Shown here one piece after another: positions 17,464-26,173 of a DNA stretch of 64,000 bases (its first letter is position 1; every line of letters starts with the position of its first letter). The notes below the pieces were generated by a model. The model worked only from the letters and a program-made list of their open reading frames with translations. It did not search any database and was not told where the DNA came from. The position numbers and the translations under genes are program-made. This DNA is from Thermus antranikianii DSM 12462 (GTDB lineage: Bacteria > Deinococcota > Deinococci > Deinococcales > Thermaceae): contig NZ_AUIW01000011.1 in NCBI RefSeq assembly GCF_000423905.1, positions 20,190 to 84,189 on the forward strand, read 5' to 3'.

Positions 17464-18447
17464 ATGAAGCGAGTCCTTATCCTCATCGGTCTGGTAGCCC
17501 TAGGGCTTGGCCTAGCGCAAAAACCCAAGGTGGTGATCGGCACGGGAAGCACCGGTGGCGTCTTCTTCTACTACGGTACCGCCATGGCCGACATCCTGAA
17601 TAAGGCCGGGGCGGTGGAGGCCCAGCCGGTGCAGACCGGTGGCTCCTATGACAACCTGCAGCTCCTGCGGGACCGTACCTCGGGCAACACCTACTACTGC
17701 GCCCTCACCACCACCGACTCCGCCTACGTGGCCTACACCGGGGAGGAGCCCCGCTTTAAGGACAAGCCGGCCAAAAACCAGCGGGTCCTCTTCTACATGT
17801 ACCCCTCCTTCATCCACCTGGTGACCGCGGAAAAGACCGGCATCAAGGTGGTGCAGGACCTCAAGGGCAAACGGGTTTCCACAGGCCAGCCTGGCTCCAG
17901 CACCGAGAACCTCGCCCTTCTGGTCCTGCAGGGGGCCGGGGTAAAGCCGGAAACCTTCGCCAAGCGGGAGCGCCTGCCGGTGGCAGAAGGAGCCAAGGCC
18001 CTGGCTGAGGGCACCCTGGATGCCTTCTTCTGGGTGGGAGGCGTGCCCACCAGCTCCATCGTGGAGCTCTCCCAGACCCTCGCCCGCAAAGGGGACCGCA
18101 TCTACCTGGTGCCCATCGACCCCAAGAGCACCACCGCCCAGGTGGTCATGAAGAGGTTCCCAGGCCTGGTGGATCCCTACAAGGTGCCCAAGAACGTCTA
18201 CAACACCCGCACCGACGTGCCGGGGCTGGCCACCGGCAACATCGTGGTCTGCCCGGACACCCTGCCCGCGGAGGCCGGCTATGCCATCGTGAAGGCCGTC
18301 TTCGAGAACCTGGATACCCTCCGCACCGCTGTGGCCGCCGCCAAGGACACCAGCCTCGAGGCCACCGCCAAGCTTTACGGGAAGCTCCCCATCCCTTTCC
18401 ACCCGGGAGCCGAGCGGTACCTGAAGGAGAAAGGCCTCATCAAGTAA
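17464..18447 (+). CDS. TAXI-family TRAP transporter substrate-binding protein (first copy)
   Basis: 327 residues. A cleavable signal peptide (about residues 1-19) precedes the mature periplasmic protein. Diagnostic TAXI sequences include GSTGGVFFYYGTAMADILNK near residue 29, DLKGKRVSTGQPGSSTEN near 135 and GTLDAFFWVGGVP near 182. It captures a small organic acid, often glutamate or a dicarboxylate in this family, and delivers it to the fused permease encoded next. A hairpin directly after the gene probably boosts its expression over the permease. A close paralogue lies at 20657. Confidence 0.93.
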   Translation: MKRVLILIGLVALGLGLAQKPKVVIGTGSTGGVFFYYGTAMADILNKAGAVEAQPVQTGGSYDNLQLLRDRTSGNTYYCALTTTDSAYVAYTGEEPRFKDKPAKNQRVLFYMYPSFIHLVTAEKTGIKVVQDLKGKRVSTGQPGSSTENLALLVLQGAGVKPETFAKRERLPVAEGAKALAEGTLDAFFWVGGVPTSSIVELSQTLARKGDRIYLVPIDPKSTTAQVVMKRFPGLVDPYKVPKNVYNTRTDVPGLATGNIVVCPDTLPAEAGYAIVKAVFENLDTLRTAVAAAKDTSLEATAKLYGKLPIPFHPGAERYLKEKGLIK

Positions 18448-18457
18448 GCCATGCCTT

Positions 18458-18496
18458 AGCCCGGGCGCCCTGGAACCCTCCAGGCCCCGGGCTTTT
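18458..18496 (+). terminator. Intra-operon hairpin with T tract after the first binding protein
   Basis: GCCCGGG (18459-18465) pairs with CCCGGGC (18486-18492), with an inner CCTGGA/TCCAGG stem, followed by six T. It looks like a full intrinsic terminator placed between binding protein and permease, so read-through should be partial. Confidence 0.8.
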
Positions 18497-18508
18497 TTGG
18501 AGAAAGCC

Positions 18509-20626
18509 ATGGAGCTAGAACATCCCAAGACTCCATCCACCCCTCTGGCCCGGCTGACCCACTGGATCCTGATCCTGGGAGCTCTTTACAGCCTGTATCT
18601 GGTCCTTCATCCCTTCACCCCCTTGGCCAAGGCCGAGATCCCCATCCTGGACATCGTCCAGCTTCAGCGAAGCACCCACGTCCTCTTTCTCCTTCTTGGG
18701 GGGTATCTCGTTTCCTTCTACCTCCCAAGGAAGCGCACCCTAGGGGCCTGGGTGTACTTCGCCTTCACCTTGATCCCCCTCTACAACTTCCTCTTTCCCA
18801 GCGTGCCCGGGGTAAACCTGCCGTGGGAGGCCAAGGCGGTGGGCCTCCTGTACTGGGGGGTGGCGGCCCTGCCTGCAATCCTCCCGCGCTTAAAACCGCC
18901 CGCCGACCTCTTGGCGGTTCTCCTGGCCCTTTTCCCTACCCTCTACCAGCTCCGCTTCTTTGAGGAGCTGGTCTACCGGGCGGTGCTTCCTGCGCCTTGG
19001 GACATGGCCATGTCCTTCGGGCTCATCATGCTGGTCCTGGGCCTGGTCTACCGCCTTCTGGGCCCCGTGATGCCTGTATTGGTCCTCTTCTTCTTCAGCT
19101 ACAACCTCTACGCTGACCTCTTCCCCGGGGCCTTCAGGGGAAGCCGCCAGGGAATAGACCTCCTTCTGGGCAAAACCTTCAACGAAACCGAGGCCGGCAT
19201 CTACGGGCTCATCACCGGGGTCTCCGCCAAGTACCTGGTCTACTTCACCTTGCTTTCCGGCATGATCGGGGCCCTGGGCCTGGGGAAGGTGGTGGCCAAC
19301 CTGGCCCTGGCCCTGGTGGGCAAGCATCCCGCCACCCCTGGACGGGTTACCGGCCTGGCCAGCGTGTTCATGGGCATGTTCTCCGGCTCCGGGGCCGCGG
19401 ACACCCAGTTTGTGGCCGCCCTCACCAAGCCCCTTTACGAGAGGGCCAACTACGATCGCCTGGTGGCCGCAGGCCTGGTGGCCACCGCGGGCACCATTGC
19501 CCTCATCACCCCCCCGGTCATGGGCTCCATCGCCTTCATCATGGTGGAAATCCTACAGATCTCCTACCTGAAGGTGATCATCATGGCCCTGGGGCCGGCC
19601 TTGCTTTACCTAACCGCCGTTTTGGCCTTCAACGAGTTCTACTCCCGAAAGGCGGGCCTGCCCCCCGTGGGAGCGGAGCTGGGCATGAGCCGAAGGGCCT
19701 ATATCCTTCGCTATAGCACCCTCTTTTTGCCGATCCTCCTCATCATCGCCATGCTCTACATGGGCTACGAGGTGCGCACCGCCGCCAGCCTGGCCCTCCT
19801 CTTCTTCATCCTCCTCACTTATCTGGACCCCACCCTGAGGCCTAAGAACCTGGCTCCCATCTTCCAGGGGCTTTCCGAGGGCTTCCGTACCTTGCTCCCC
19901 ATCGGCACGGCCGTGACCGCCGCCAACCTCATCTTCGCCATGATGGTGATCAGCGGCCTCCCCTCCAAGTTCAGCCAGCTTCTCCAGCAGGTATCGGGGG
20001 AAAGCCTCCTCCTCGCCACCCTCATCACCGCCATCTTCAGCCTGATCCTGGGCATGGGGGTACCCCCCACCGCCACCTACGTGCTCACCTCGGCCCTCAC
20101 CGCCCCGGCCATCATCGCCCTGGCCAAGCAAAACGGCATCCCCGACTCCGCCGCCATCCTCGCCACCCACATGTTCCTCTTCTACTATGCGGTCCTGGCC
20201 GATGTAACCCCGCCCGTGGCCCTTTCCGCCTACGCCGCAGCCAGCGTCTTCGGCACCAACCCCCTGGTCACCGGGGTCTATGCCGCCCGGGTAGCCCTCG
20301 CCAAATACCTGGTGGGCTTCTTCTTCCTCCTTTCCTACTCGGGCACCGCCCTCCTCATCGTGCCCGTGTTGGAGAACTCCCCTCCCGGCGAGGCCTGGGG
20401 CATGATCCTGGAGCGCTTCCTCTCCGTGGCCATCGGCATCGTCTACCTTTCCGCCTCCGCCGCAGGGTATACCCGCAGGCCCCTGGCGCGCTGGGAAGCT
20501 TGGGCTTTGGGCATCCTGGCGGTTTTCCTCTTCGCGCCCTATGGACCCCTGAACCTGGCGGCCTTCCTGCTCGGCCTTCCCTTCTTCTTCCGCAAAGGGT
20601 TGACGGGAACTCGAGGAAAGGCTTAG
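18509..20626 (+). CDS. TRAP transporter fused permease (DctQM type)
   Basis: About 705 residues and 16 or more hydrophobic segments: an N-terminal four-helix small-subunit-like part (to about residue 150) joined to the large DctM-like channel. Conserved DctM stretches include GMFSGSGAADTQFVAA, the TPPVMGSIAFIM region and MGVPPTATYVL. Sodium-coupled uptake of an organic acid is the family role. ATG 18509 is chosen because GGAG at 18499-18502 precedes it; TTG 18497 would overlap the terminator. The gene carries the promoter of the second binding protein in its last codons. Confidence 0.92.
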   Translation: MELEHPKTPSTPLARLTHWILILGALYSLYLVLHPFTPLAKAEIPILDIVQLQRSTHVLFLLLGGYLVSFYLPRKRTLGAWVYFAFTLIPLYNFLFPSVPGVNLPWEAKAVGLLYWGVAALPAILPRLKPPADLLAVLLALFPTLYQLRFFEELVYRAVLPAPWDMAMSFGLIMLVLGLVYRLLGPVMPVLVLFFFSYNLYADLFPGAFRGSRQGIDLLLGKTFNETEAGIYGLITGVSAKYLVYFTLLSGMIGALGLGKVVANLALALVGKHPATPGRVTGLASVFMGMFSGSGAADTQFVAALTKPLYERANYDRLVAAGLVATAGTIALITPPVMGSIAFIMVEILQISYLKVIIMALGPALLYLTAVLAFNEFYSRKAGLPPVGAELGMSRRAYILRYSTLFLPILLIIAMLYMGYEVRTAASLALLFFILLTYLDPTLRPKNLAPIFQGLSEGFRTLLPIGTAVTAANLIFAMMVISGLPSKFSQLLQQVSGESLLLATLITAIFSLILGMGVPPTATYVLTSALTAPAIIALAKQNGIPDSAAILATHMFLFYYAVLADVTPPVALSAYAAASVFGTNPLVTGVYAARVALAKYLVGFFFLLSYSGTALLIVPVLENSPPGEAWGMILERFLSVAIGIVYLSASAAGYTRRPLARWEAWALGILAVFLFAPYGPLNLAAFLLGLPFFFRKGLTGTRGKA

Positions 20627-20629
20627 GGT
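20600..20629 (+). promoter_or_regulatory. Internal promoter for the second TAXI binding protein
   Basis: TTGACG (20600-20605), an 18-base spacer and TAGGGT (20624-20629), overlapping the permease stop codon. AAAGGAGG lies in the short leader before ATG 20657. Confidence 0.55.
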
Positions 20630-20656
20630 AAAAGCCGAAGGAAAGGAGGCAAGGCT

Positions 20657-21634
20657 ATGAAGAGAGCCCTGTTGATCCTCTTGGCCCTGGCGGGGTTGGG
20701 TCTTGCCCAGAAGCCCAGGGTGGTGATCGCCACCGGGGGTGTGGGGGGGGTGTACTTCTACTACGGCACCACCTTGGCGGAAATCTGGAACAAAGCCGGG
20801 GTGGCCGAGGCCCAGGCCATCCAGACCGCGGCTTCCATTGACAACCTGCTCCTTTTGGAAAACCGCACAGGCGGGGGCACCTACTACTGCGGCACCGTGC
20901 TGCCCGATTCCGCCTACCTGGCCTACACCGGCCAGCACGACCGCTTTAAGGACAAACCCGCCAAAAGCGTGCGCATCCTCTTCGCCATGTACCCCAACTT
21001 CCTGCACATCGTCACCCGGGAGGGAACGGGCATCCGGGTGGTGCAGGATCTGAAGGGGAAGCGGGTCTCCACCGGGGCCCCGGGCTCGGGCACCGAGGTG
21101 GAGGCCTTGCTGGTCCTGCAGGCTGCCGGGATCTCCCCCAAGGACTTCGCCAAGCAGGAGCGCCTGGGGGCCCAGGAAAGCGCCAACGCCTTAGCCGAGG
21201 GCAACATCGATGCCTTCTTCTGGTCGGGGGGCCTCCCCACCGGGGCCATCACCGAGCTTTCCGCCGCCCTGGCCCGGAAGGGGCAGAGGATCCACCTGGT
21301 GCCCTTGGATCCCAAGAGCACCGTGGTGCAGACCTTCCAGAAGCGCTTCCCCGGGCTTGCTGGCCCTGGGGTGATCCCCAAGGCGGTCTACGGAACCCGG
21401 AGCGACACCCCCACCCTCACCTTCTGGAACCTCTTCGTCTGCCCGCAAAGCCTGCCGGAGGAGGCCGCCTACGCCCTCACCAAGGCCACCTTTGAGAACC
21501 TGGCCACCCTGCGCCAGGCCGTGGCCGCCGCCCGGGACACCACCCTGGAGAACGCCGTCCGCTTCGTGGGGGGCACCATCCCCTACCACGAGGGGGCCCT
21601 GCGCTACTTCCGGGAAGCCGGGGTCCTGAAGTAG
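20657..21634 (+). CDS. TAXI-family TRAP transporter substrate-binding protein (second copy)
   Basis: 325 residues with a signal peptide of about 17 residues. It is clearly paralogous to the first copy over its whole length, sharing VYFYYGTTLAEIWNKAG, DLKGKRVSTGAPGSGTE and NIDAFFWSGGLPT, but with many substitutions in between, so the two may bind different ligands for one permease. It has its own promoter inside the permease 3' end and a strong Shine-Dalgarno site. The DUF1850 gene begins 4 bases after its stop. Confidence 0.92.
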   Translation: MKRALLILLALAGLGLAQKPRVVIATGGVGGVYFYYGTTLAEIWNKAGVAEAQAIQTAASIDNLLLLENRTGGGTYYCGTVLPDSAYLAYTGQHDRFKDKPAKSVRILFAMYPNFLHIVTREGTGIRVVQDLKGKRVSTGAPGSGTEVEALLVLQAAGISPKDFAKQERLGAQESANALAEGNIDAFFWSGGLPTGAITELSAALARKGQRIHLVPLDPKSTVVQTFQKRFPGLAGPGVIPKAVYGTRSDTPTLTFWNLFVCPQSLPEEAAYALTKATFENLATLRQAVAAARDTTLENAVRFVGGTIPYHEGALRYFREAGVLK

Positions 21635-21638
21635 GCCG

Positions 21639-22061
21639 GTGAAACCCGCCATTTTCCGCACCAAGCTGGCCCAGCTCCTAGGGAGCTGGGCCTTTTGGCT
21701 GGTCGTGGTCTTTCTCGGCCTAGTCCGGGTGGTGGTGGTAGAGGACGGACAGCAAAAGCGGTATCTCTTCCTGAACGCCTGGGAGCAAGGACGGGTGGAG
21801 TTCGTCAACTCGGTGACGGGGAAGCCCGTCCTCCTGGAGTTCCGCCTGCCCTGGGCCTTCCAGGGCTTTCGGGCCTTCACCGACCCGGAAACGGAAGCCT
21901 ATTACACCGCAGGCGAATACCCCTGGAACCAGGCGCTGGCCAAGGAGAGGCGGAAGAGCCTCACCTATTGCTCCGAGGTGGGCCTGGCCTTAAAGCTGGG
22001 AGATACCTGGTTCCGCGTGGAAAAGGGATGCCTTCGCCTCCGCCTCCTCTGGCCCCCTTAA
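21639..22061 (+). CDS. DUF1850 protein linked to TAXI transporters
   Basis: 140 residues. One hydrophobic segment near residues 13-30 acts as membrane anchor or uncleaved signal. The remainder, with FVNSVTGKPVLLEF followed by a YYTAGEYPW region, fits DUF1850, a family typically encoded beside TAXI TRAP genes. Its function is unknown; a periplasmic accessory to the transporter is the usual guess. Start GTG 21639. Its stop overlaps the convergent htrA stop (TTAA). Confidence 0.75.
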   Translation: MKPAIFRTKLAQLLGSWAFWLVVVFLGLVRVVVVEDGQQKRYLFLNAWEQGRVEFVNSVTGKPVLLEFRLPWAFQGFRAFTDPETEAYYTAGEYPWNQALAKERRKSLTYCSEVGLALKLGDTWFRVEKGCLRLRLLWPP

Positions 22062-23275
22062 CGGAGGATCTGGGGGACTACCTTCAGGGTAAGGGTGCGG
22101 CCCTGGCGCCAGACCTCGAGGCTCACGGCCTCCCCGGGCTTCTTGCCGTAGAGCACCTGGCGGAGCTGGGCGATGGAGGAAAGAGGCACCCCGTCGGCCT
22201 TGAGGAGCACATCCCCATCCACCCCCACCTGCAAGGCCTCCCCCGTGGGAAGCTGGATGTAGGCAAAGCGGCTTGGGGCCCTTAAGCCCGCCCGGGCAGC
22301 GGGGCTATTCCTCTCCACCTCCTGCACCATGAGGCCGGAGGCGGGAAGCCCGTACTGCTGGCGAAGCCTCTCCGGGTAGATGGAAAGGGGGATGAGGGAC
22401 ACGCCAAGCCGGGGACGGCTCCTGACGATCTCCTCCGCGGTCAGGGTCTTCCCCGCCTTGAGCTCGGGCAGGTACTGCTTCACCAGGTTGATGGGCAGGG
22501 CAAACCCCACCCCGGCGAACTGGGCGGCCCCGAACTGGCCCGTGGGGGTGAAGATGGCGGTGTTGATGCCGATCACCTCCCCGCGGGAGTTGAGGAGGGG
22601 TCCGCCGGAGTTTCCAGGGTTGATGGCGGCATCCGTCTGGATCACCTGGGGCACCAGACCCGACTCATCCCCGATGGCCCCGGGGTTTTCCCGGATGGCG
22701 GAGACGATCCCCTGGGTCACGGTGAACTCCAGCCCGAAGGGGTTTCCCATGGCGATGGCCTTCTGCCCCACCCTTATACGGTCGGAATCCCCCAGGACCA
22801 AGGGCACCAGCTTTTCCTTAGGGGCCTCCACCTTGAGGAGGGCCAGATCCAAAGGCGGGGCCGCCCCCACCAGGCGGGCCTGGTACTCCTTGGGGTCGTT
22901 GTGGAACTTCACAGTGATGCGGCTGGCTCCCTCCACCACGTGGTAGTTGGTGAGGATGTACCCCTCCTTGTCGATCACGAAGCCCGAGCCCGTGCCCTCC
23001 TGTGGGGGCATTTGCAAAAAGGGGGCAAAAAACTCAAAGCCCGGGGGAAGCTGGACTCTTTGGGGACGGGTCACCACCCCCACGTAGACCACCCCGTCCC
23101 CGTACTTCTCCACGATCTCCACGGTGTTGCGCTCGTACTCCAGAAGCCCTGCCTCGGCAGGTGCGGAAACAGGCTGGGAGCGCTGGGTCTGGCCGTTGCT
23201 CAACCCCCACCAGAGCACGGCCCCCGCCATCAGGGCAAGCACCAGAAAACCCACAAAGGAACGGGCTAGGTTCAT
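22058..23275 (-). CDS. htrA: HtrA/DegP-like S1C serine protease with PDZ domain
   Basis: 405 residues. An N-terminal membrane anchor (about 7-26) precedes a trypsin-like domain with the triad H112 (TNYHVVEGA), D143 (PPLDLALLKV) and S223 (INPGNSGGPLL). One C-terminal PDZ domain (about 300-400) contains VERNSPAARAGLRAPS. It is predicted to degrade misfolded envelope proteins outside the cytoplasmic membrane. GGGAGG lies 7 bases before ATG 23275. With one PDZ domain it is of the DegS/HhoA architecture rather than two-PDZ DegP. Confidence 0.94.
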   Translation of the reverse strand: MNLARSFVGFLVLALMAGAVLWWGLSNGQTQRSQPVSAPAEAGLLEYERNTVEIVEKYGDGVVYVGVVTRPQRVQLPPGFEFFAPFLQMPPQEGTGSGFVIDKEGYILTNYHVVEGASRITVKFHNDPKEYQARLVGAAPPLDLALLKVEAPKEKLVPLVLGDSDRIRVGQKAIAMGNPFGLEFTVTQGIVSAIRENPGAIGDESGLVPQVIQTDAAINPGNSGGPLLNSRGEVIGINTAIFTPTGQFGAAQFAGVGFALPINLVKQYLPELKAGKTLTAEEIVRSRPRLGVSLIPLSIYPERLRQQYGLPASGLMVQEVERNSPAARAGLRAPSRFAYIQLPTGEALQVGVDGDVLLKADGVPLSSIAQLRQVLYGKKPGEAVSLEVWRQGRTLTLKVVPQILR

Positions 23276-23321
23276 GCGCCACCTCCCGAACTTACCTTAC
23301 GCTTTCCCGGTTAGGCACCGA

Positions 23322-24179
23322 TTAGACGAAGACCACGGTCTTGTTGCCGTGGACGAGGATGCGGTCCTCGAGGTGCCAGCGCACCGCCCGGGCCAGGACC
23401 GTGCGCTCCAGCTCCTGCCCAAGCCGCCGCATCTCCGCCACCGTGTGGCGGTGGGATACCCGCACCACGTCCTGCTCGATGATGGGCCCCTGGTCCAGCT
23501 CCTCGGTGACGTAGTGGGCGGTGGCCCCGATGAGCTTCACCCCCCGCTCGTGGGCCTGGCGGTAGGGGTCGGCCCCGGCAAAGGCCGGCAGGAAGGAATG
23601 GTGGATGTTGATGATGCGCATGGGGTAGCGGGCCACGAAACCGGGGGAGAGGATCTGCATGTAGCGGGCCAGGACCACCAGCTCCACCCCTTCCTCCTCC
23701 AGGAGGGCCAGGATCCTTTCCTCCGCCTCCTCTTTCCTTCCCTTCTCCACCGGCACGTGGTGGTAGGGGATACCGAAGCGCTCCACCTCCTCCTGGTGGT
23801 GAGGGTGGTTGGAGATCACCATCCGGAGGTCCATGGCAAGCTCCCCCACCCTATAGCGCCAGAGGAGTTCCAAAAGGGCATGGGCTGGCTTGGAGACTAA
23901 AATGGCCACCCGCTTTCTTTCCGAGGCATAGGCCAGGCGCCACTCCATCTGGAAGCGGCTTGCCACCACGTCCTGGAAGGCCCTTTCCAGGGCAGGGCGG
24001 GAAAGGTCCAGGTGGGGGGTGGTGAAGGCCAGGCGCATGAAAAAGGTTCCCCCTTCGGGATCGGTGGAATACTGCTGCAAATCGGTGATGTTGGCCCCAT
24101 GGGCGTACAGGAACCCGGAAACCGCGGCCACGATCCCAGGCCGGTCCGGGCAGGTGATGAGGAGCCGCGCCTCTTCCAT
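23322..24179 (-). CDS. purU: Formyltetrahydrofolate deformylase
   Basis: 285 residues. An N-terminal ACT domain ([20 protein letters not shown], about 9-30) is fused to a formyltransferase-fold domain with [10 protein letters not shown], the catalytic [10 protein letters not shown] loop near residue 190 and the conserved aspartate in [12 protein letters not shown] near 230. It hydrolyses 10-formyl-THF to THF and formate, balancing the one-carbon pool. ATG 24179 follows TATAGT (24192-24187) by 7 bases. It diverges from a broken rraA with an overlapping -10 region. Confidence 0.95.
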   Translation of the reverse strand: MEEARLLITCPDRPGIVAAVSGFLYAHGANITDLQQYSTDPEGGTFFMRLAFTTPHLDLSRPALERAFQDVVASRFQMEWRLAYASERKRVAILVSKPAHALLELLWRYRVGELAMDLRMVISNHPHHQEEVERFGIPYHHVPVEKGRKEEAEERILALLEEEGVELVVLARYMQILSPGFVARYPMRIINIHHSFLPAFAGADPYRQAHERGVKLIGATAHYVTEELDQGPIIEQDVVRVSHRHTVAEMRRLGQELERTVLARAVRWHLEDRILVHGNKTVVFV

Positions 24180-24185
24180 AGGCGC

Positions 24186-24192
24186 TACTATA
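24186..24192. promoter_or_regulatory. Overlapping bidirectional -10 boxes of purU and rraA
   Basis: The sequence TACTATA gives TACTAT on the plus strand, 6 bases before the rraA ATG 24198. It also gives TATAGT on the minus strand, 7 bases before the purU ATG 24179. Both genes would be leaderless. Confidence 0.5.
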
Positions 24193-24197
24193 TCCCC

Positions 24198-24657
24198 ATG
24201 GACTGGCGGACCACCGACCTATCGGACGCCCATCCCGAGGCGGAAACCCTGCCCATGGTCTATAGGAACCTTGGGCTCCCAAGGGCGGGTGCGCACCCTG
24301 AAGGCCTTCCAGGACAACGCCCCCGTGCGAAGGATATGTGGAGGAGGGGCGAGGCCAGATGCCGGCGGTGGACGGGGGAGGCTCCCTGAAGACCGCCCTT
24401 TTGGGGGGCAACCTGGCCCGGCTGGCCTGGGAGCGGGGCTGGGCCGGAATGGTGATCCACGGGGCCGTACGGGATACCGAGGAGCTCAAGGAAGTGCCCA
24501 TCGGCACCCTGGCCCTGGCGGCCGGAAGGCCAGAGGGGAGAACGTACCCCTTAACCTCCCCTGGGCCAGGGTTCTTCCGGGAAATCCTCTTCTGGCAGAC
24601 GAGGACGGGATTCCTCTCCTGCCCTCGCCCCAGAGCGGCGGCCAAAGCGGCGGATGA
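24198..24657 (+). pseudogene. rraA: rraA (RraA-like/HMG aldolase family), multiply frameshifted
   Basis: The RraA fold can be followed but only by changing frame three times. The start [19 protein letters not shown] is in frame from 24198. GRVRTLKAFQDNAPV is in the next frame from about 24278, after an apparent short deletion. VEEGRGQMPAVDGGGSLKTA and the GNLARLAWERGWAGMVIHGA region are in a third frame from about 24336. The tail LLADEDGIPLLP shifts again from about 24520 to the stop at 24657. The intact protein would inhibit RNase E-type turnover or act as an aldolase. With at least three lesions a functional product is not expected unless the assembly is wrong. Its 3' end overlaps mutL by 107 bp. 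Confidence 0.85.
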
Positions 24658-26173
24658 GGTCCTCCTCCTTGAGGGCCAGCAGGGTGGGCCGGCCGTGAGG
24701 GCAGACCCAGGGGGTTTGGCACTGGAGGAGGGCATCCAGAAGGGCCTGGCCCTCGCCCCGGGACAGGGGGTGCCCCGCCTTCACCGCCGGCAGGCAGGCC
24801 AGGCGGGCCAAAAGCTCCGCGAGGCTTTTCCCCTCTCCCCTTAGGGCCTCGCGGAAGATCTCCGGAAGGAGGAGGGGATAGGGATGGAGGAAGGAAGGGG
24901 CCGCCAGGAGCCTGACCCTGCCGGGGCCAAAGGCCTCGAGGGCAAAGAGGGAGGCCAAGGCCTCCTGCCTTTCCGGAAAAAGGGCCTCCTCCGCAGGGGA
25001 AAGCTCCACCAGAACGGGATAGGGAAGCTCCTTTAACCCCTCCTCCTTAAGGCGCCTTTGAAACTCCTCGTAGAGCACCCGCTCGTGGGCAGCATGCTGG
25101 TCCACCACGTAGAGGGTATCCCCCGCCTCCGCCAGAAGGTAGCTACCCCGGAACTGCCCCAGGTACCGCAAAGGGGGAAGCCCTGAAGGGGTGGGCAGGC
25201 TTAAGGGCATGAGGGGCCTGGGTTCGGGGAGGCTACGGGCCAGGTTATGCCTTTGGAAGGCCTCCCTCAGACCTTCCTCCACAAAGGCCTCCACCTCCTC
25301 CAAGACCGCCACCTCCTCCTTCCTGGCATCCAGCCGCAACCGGAAGGCCTCGAGGGGCAGGGTGAGGTTCAGGACACCCACGGGGAAATGCCCCTCGGGA
25401 AGAAGCTCCCGGTAAGCCCGGCGCACGGTTTTCAGCAAACCCTCTGGCCAGGCCACGGGACGACCATTTATGGCCAGGAAGAGAAGGTCGGGCCGGGTGC
25501 GGGAAGCCTGGGGTCCGGAAAGCAAGCCCTGAAGCCGCATGCCCCCGGCCTCCCGCTCCACGGGCAAGAGCCTTTCCATCAGGACCCGGCCAAAGGCCAG
25601 CCGGGCTGCTTCCTTAAGCCCCGCACCCGGGAAGAGGAGCCGGGCCTCCCCCTCTGCGAAAAAGGCCAGGGAAAGCCAGGGATAATGGAGGAGGTAGCGC
25701 CTTAAAAGCTCCGCCACCTCCCGCTCCGAGCCTTCCCCTTCCCACCCCACCACCTCCACCCGGGTCCCCGGGGGGGCGGGCACCTCCCTAACCTCCACCC
25801 GCTCCCCCCGGGCCAGAAGAAGCCCCCCGCCCACCTGAAAGCGAGGCCGGGAGCGGATCCTGAGGAGGGCGGCCTGCCTGAGGGCGTAAAGGGCCTGGCC
25901 GCGAAAGCCCAGGGTGGTGATCCTCCCGGGGTCCAGAAGCTTGCTGGTGGCGAAGGGTTCCACCGCCAAGGGAAGCTCGGCCAAGGGGATTCCCTGGCCA
26001 TCGTCCTCCACCACGATCCTCTCCCGTCCCCCGCCGTAAAGCTCCACCCGCACCCTCTTGGCCCCTGCGTCCAGGGCGTTTTCCAAAAGCTCCCGCACCA
26101 CGTCTCTGAGGGAAAAGACCACCTCCCCCCGGGCCAGGAGCCCCCGGAGCTCCTCAGGAAGCGGGCGGATCAC
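24551..26173 (-). CDS. mutL: DNA mismatch repair protein MutL
   Basis: 540 residues, the normal Thermus size. The GHKL ATPase domain shows ELLENALDAGAKRVRVEL (motif I, about 29-46), DDGQGIPLAEL (motif II) and the TLGFRGQALYAL lid (motif III). The C-terminal dimerisation domain starts around 340. MutL couples MutS mismatch recognition to nicking. Its ATG overlaps the mutS stop by 4 bp. The last 35 codons lie antisense to the broken rraA. Confidence 0.95.
   Translation of the reverse strand: MIRPLPEELRGLLARGEVVFSLRDVVRELLENALDAGAKRVRVELYGGGRERIVVEDDGQGIPLAELPLAVEPFATSKLLDPGRITTLGFRGQALYALRQAALLRIRSRPRFQVGGGLLLARGERVEVREVPAPPGTRVEVVGWEGEGSEREVAELLRRYLLHYPWLSLAFFAEGEARLLFPGAGLKEAARLAFGRVLMERLLPVEREAGGMRLQGLLSGPQASRTRPDLLFLAINGRPVAWPEGLLKTVRRAYRELLPEGHFPVGVLNLTLPLEAFRLRLDARKEEVAVLEEVEAFVEEGLREAFQRHNLARSLPEPRPLMPLSLPTPSGLPPLRYLGQFRGSYLLAEAGDTLYVVDQHAAHERVLYEEFQRRLKEEGLKELPYPVLVELSPAEEALFPERQEALASLFALEAFGPGRVRLLAAPSFLHPYPLLLPEIFREALRGEGKSLAELLARLACLPAVKAGHPLSRGEGQALLDALLQCQTPWVCPHGRPTLLALKEEDLIRRFGRRSGARAGEESRPRLPEEDFPEEPWPRGG

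Noticed and set aside
24198..24657. Programmed frameshifting in rraA
   Set aside because: Three shifts in different directions plus a deletion, without slippery sequences, point to decay.
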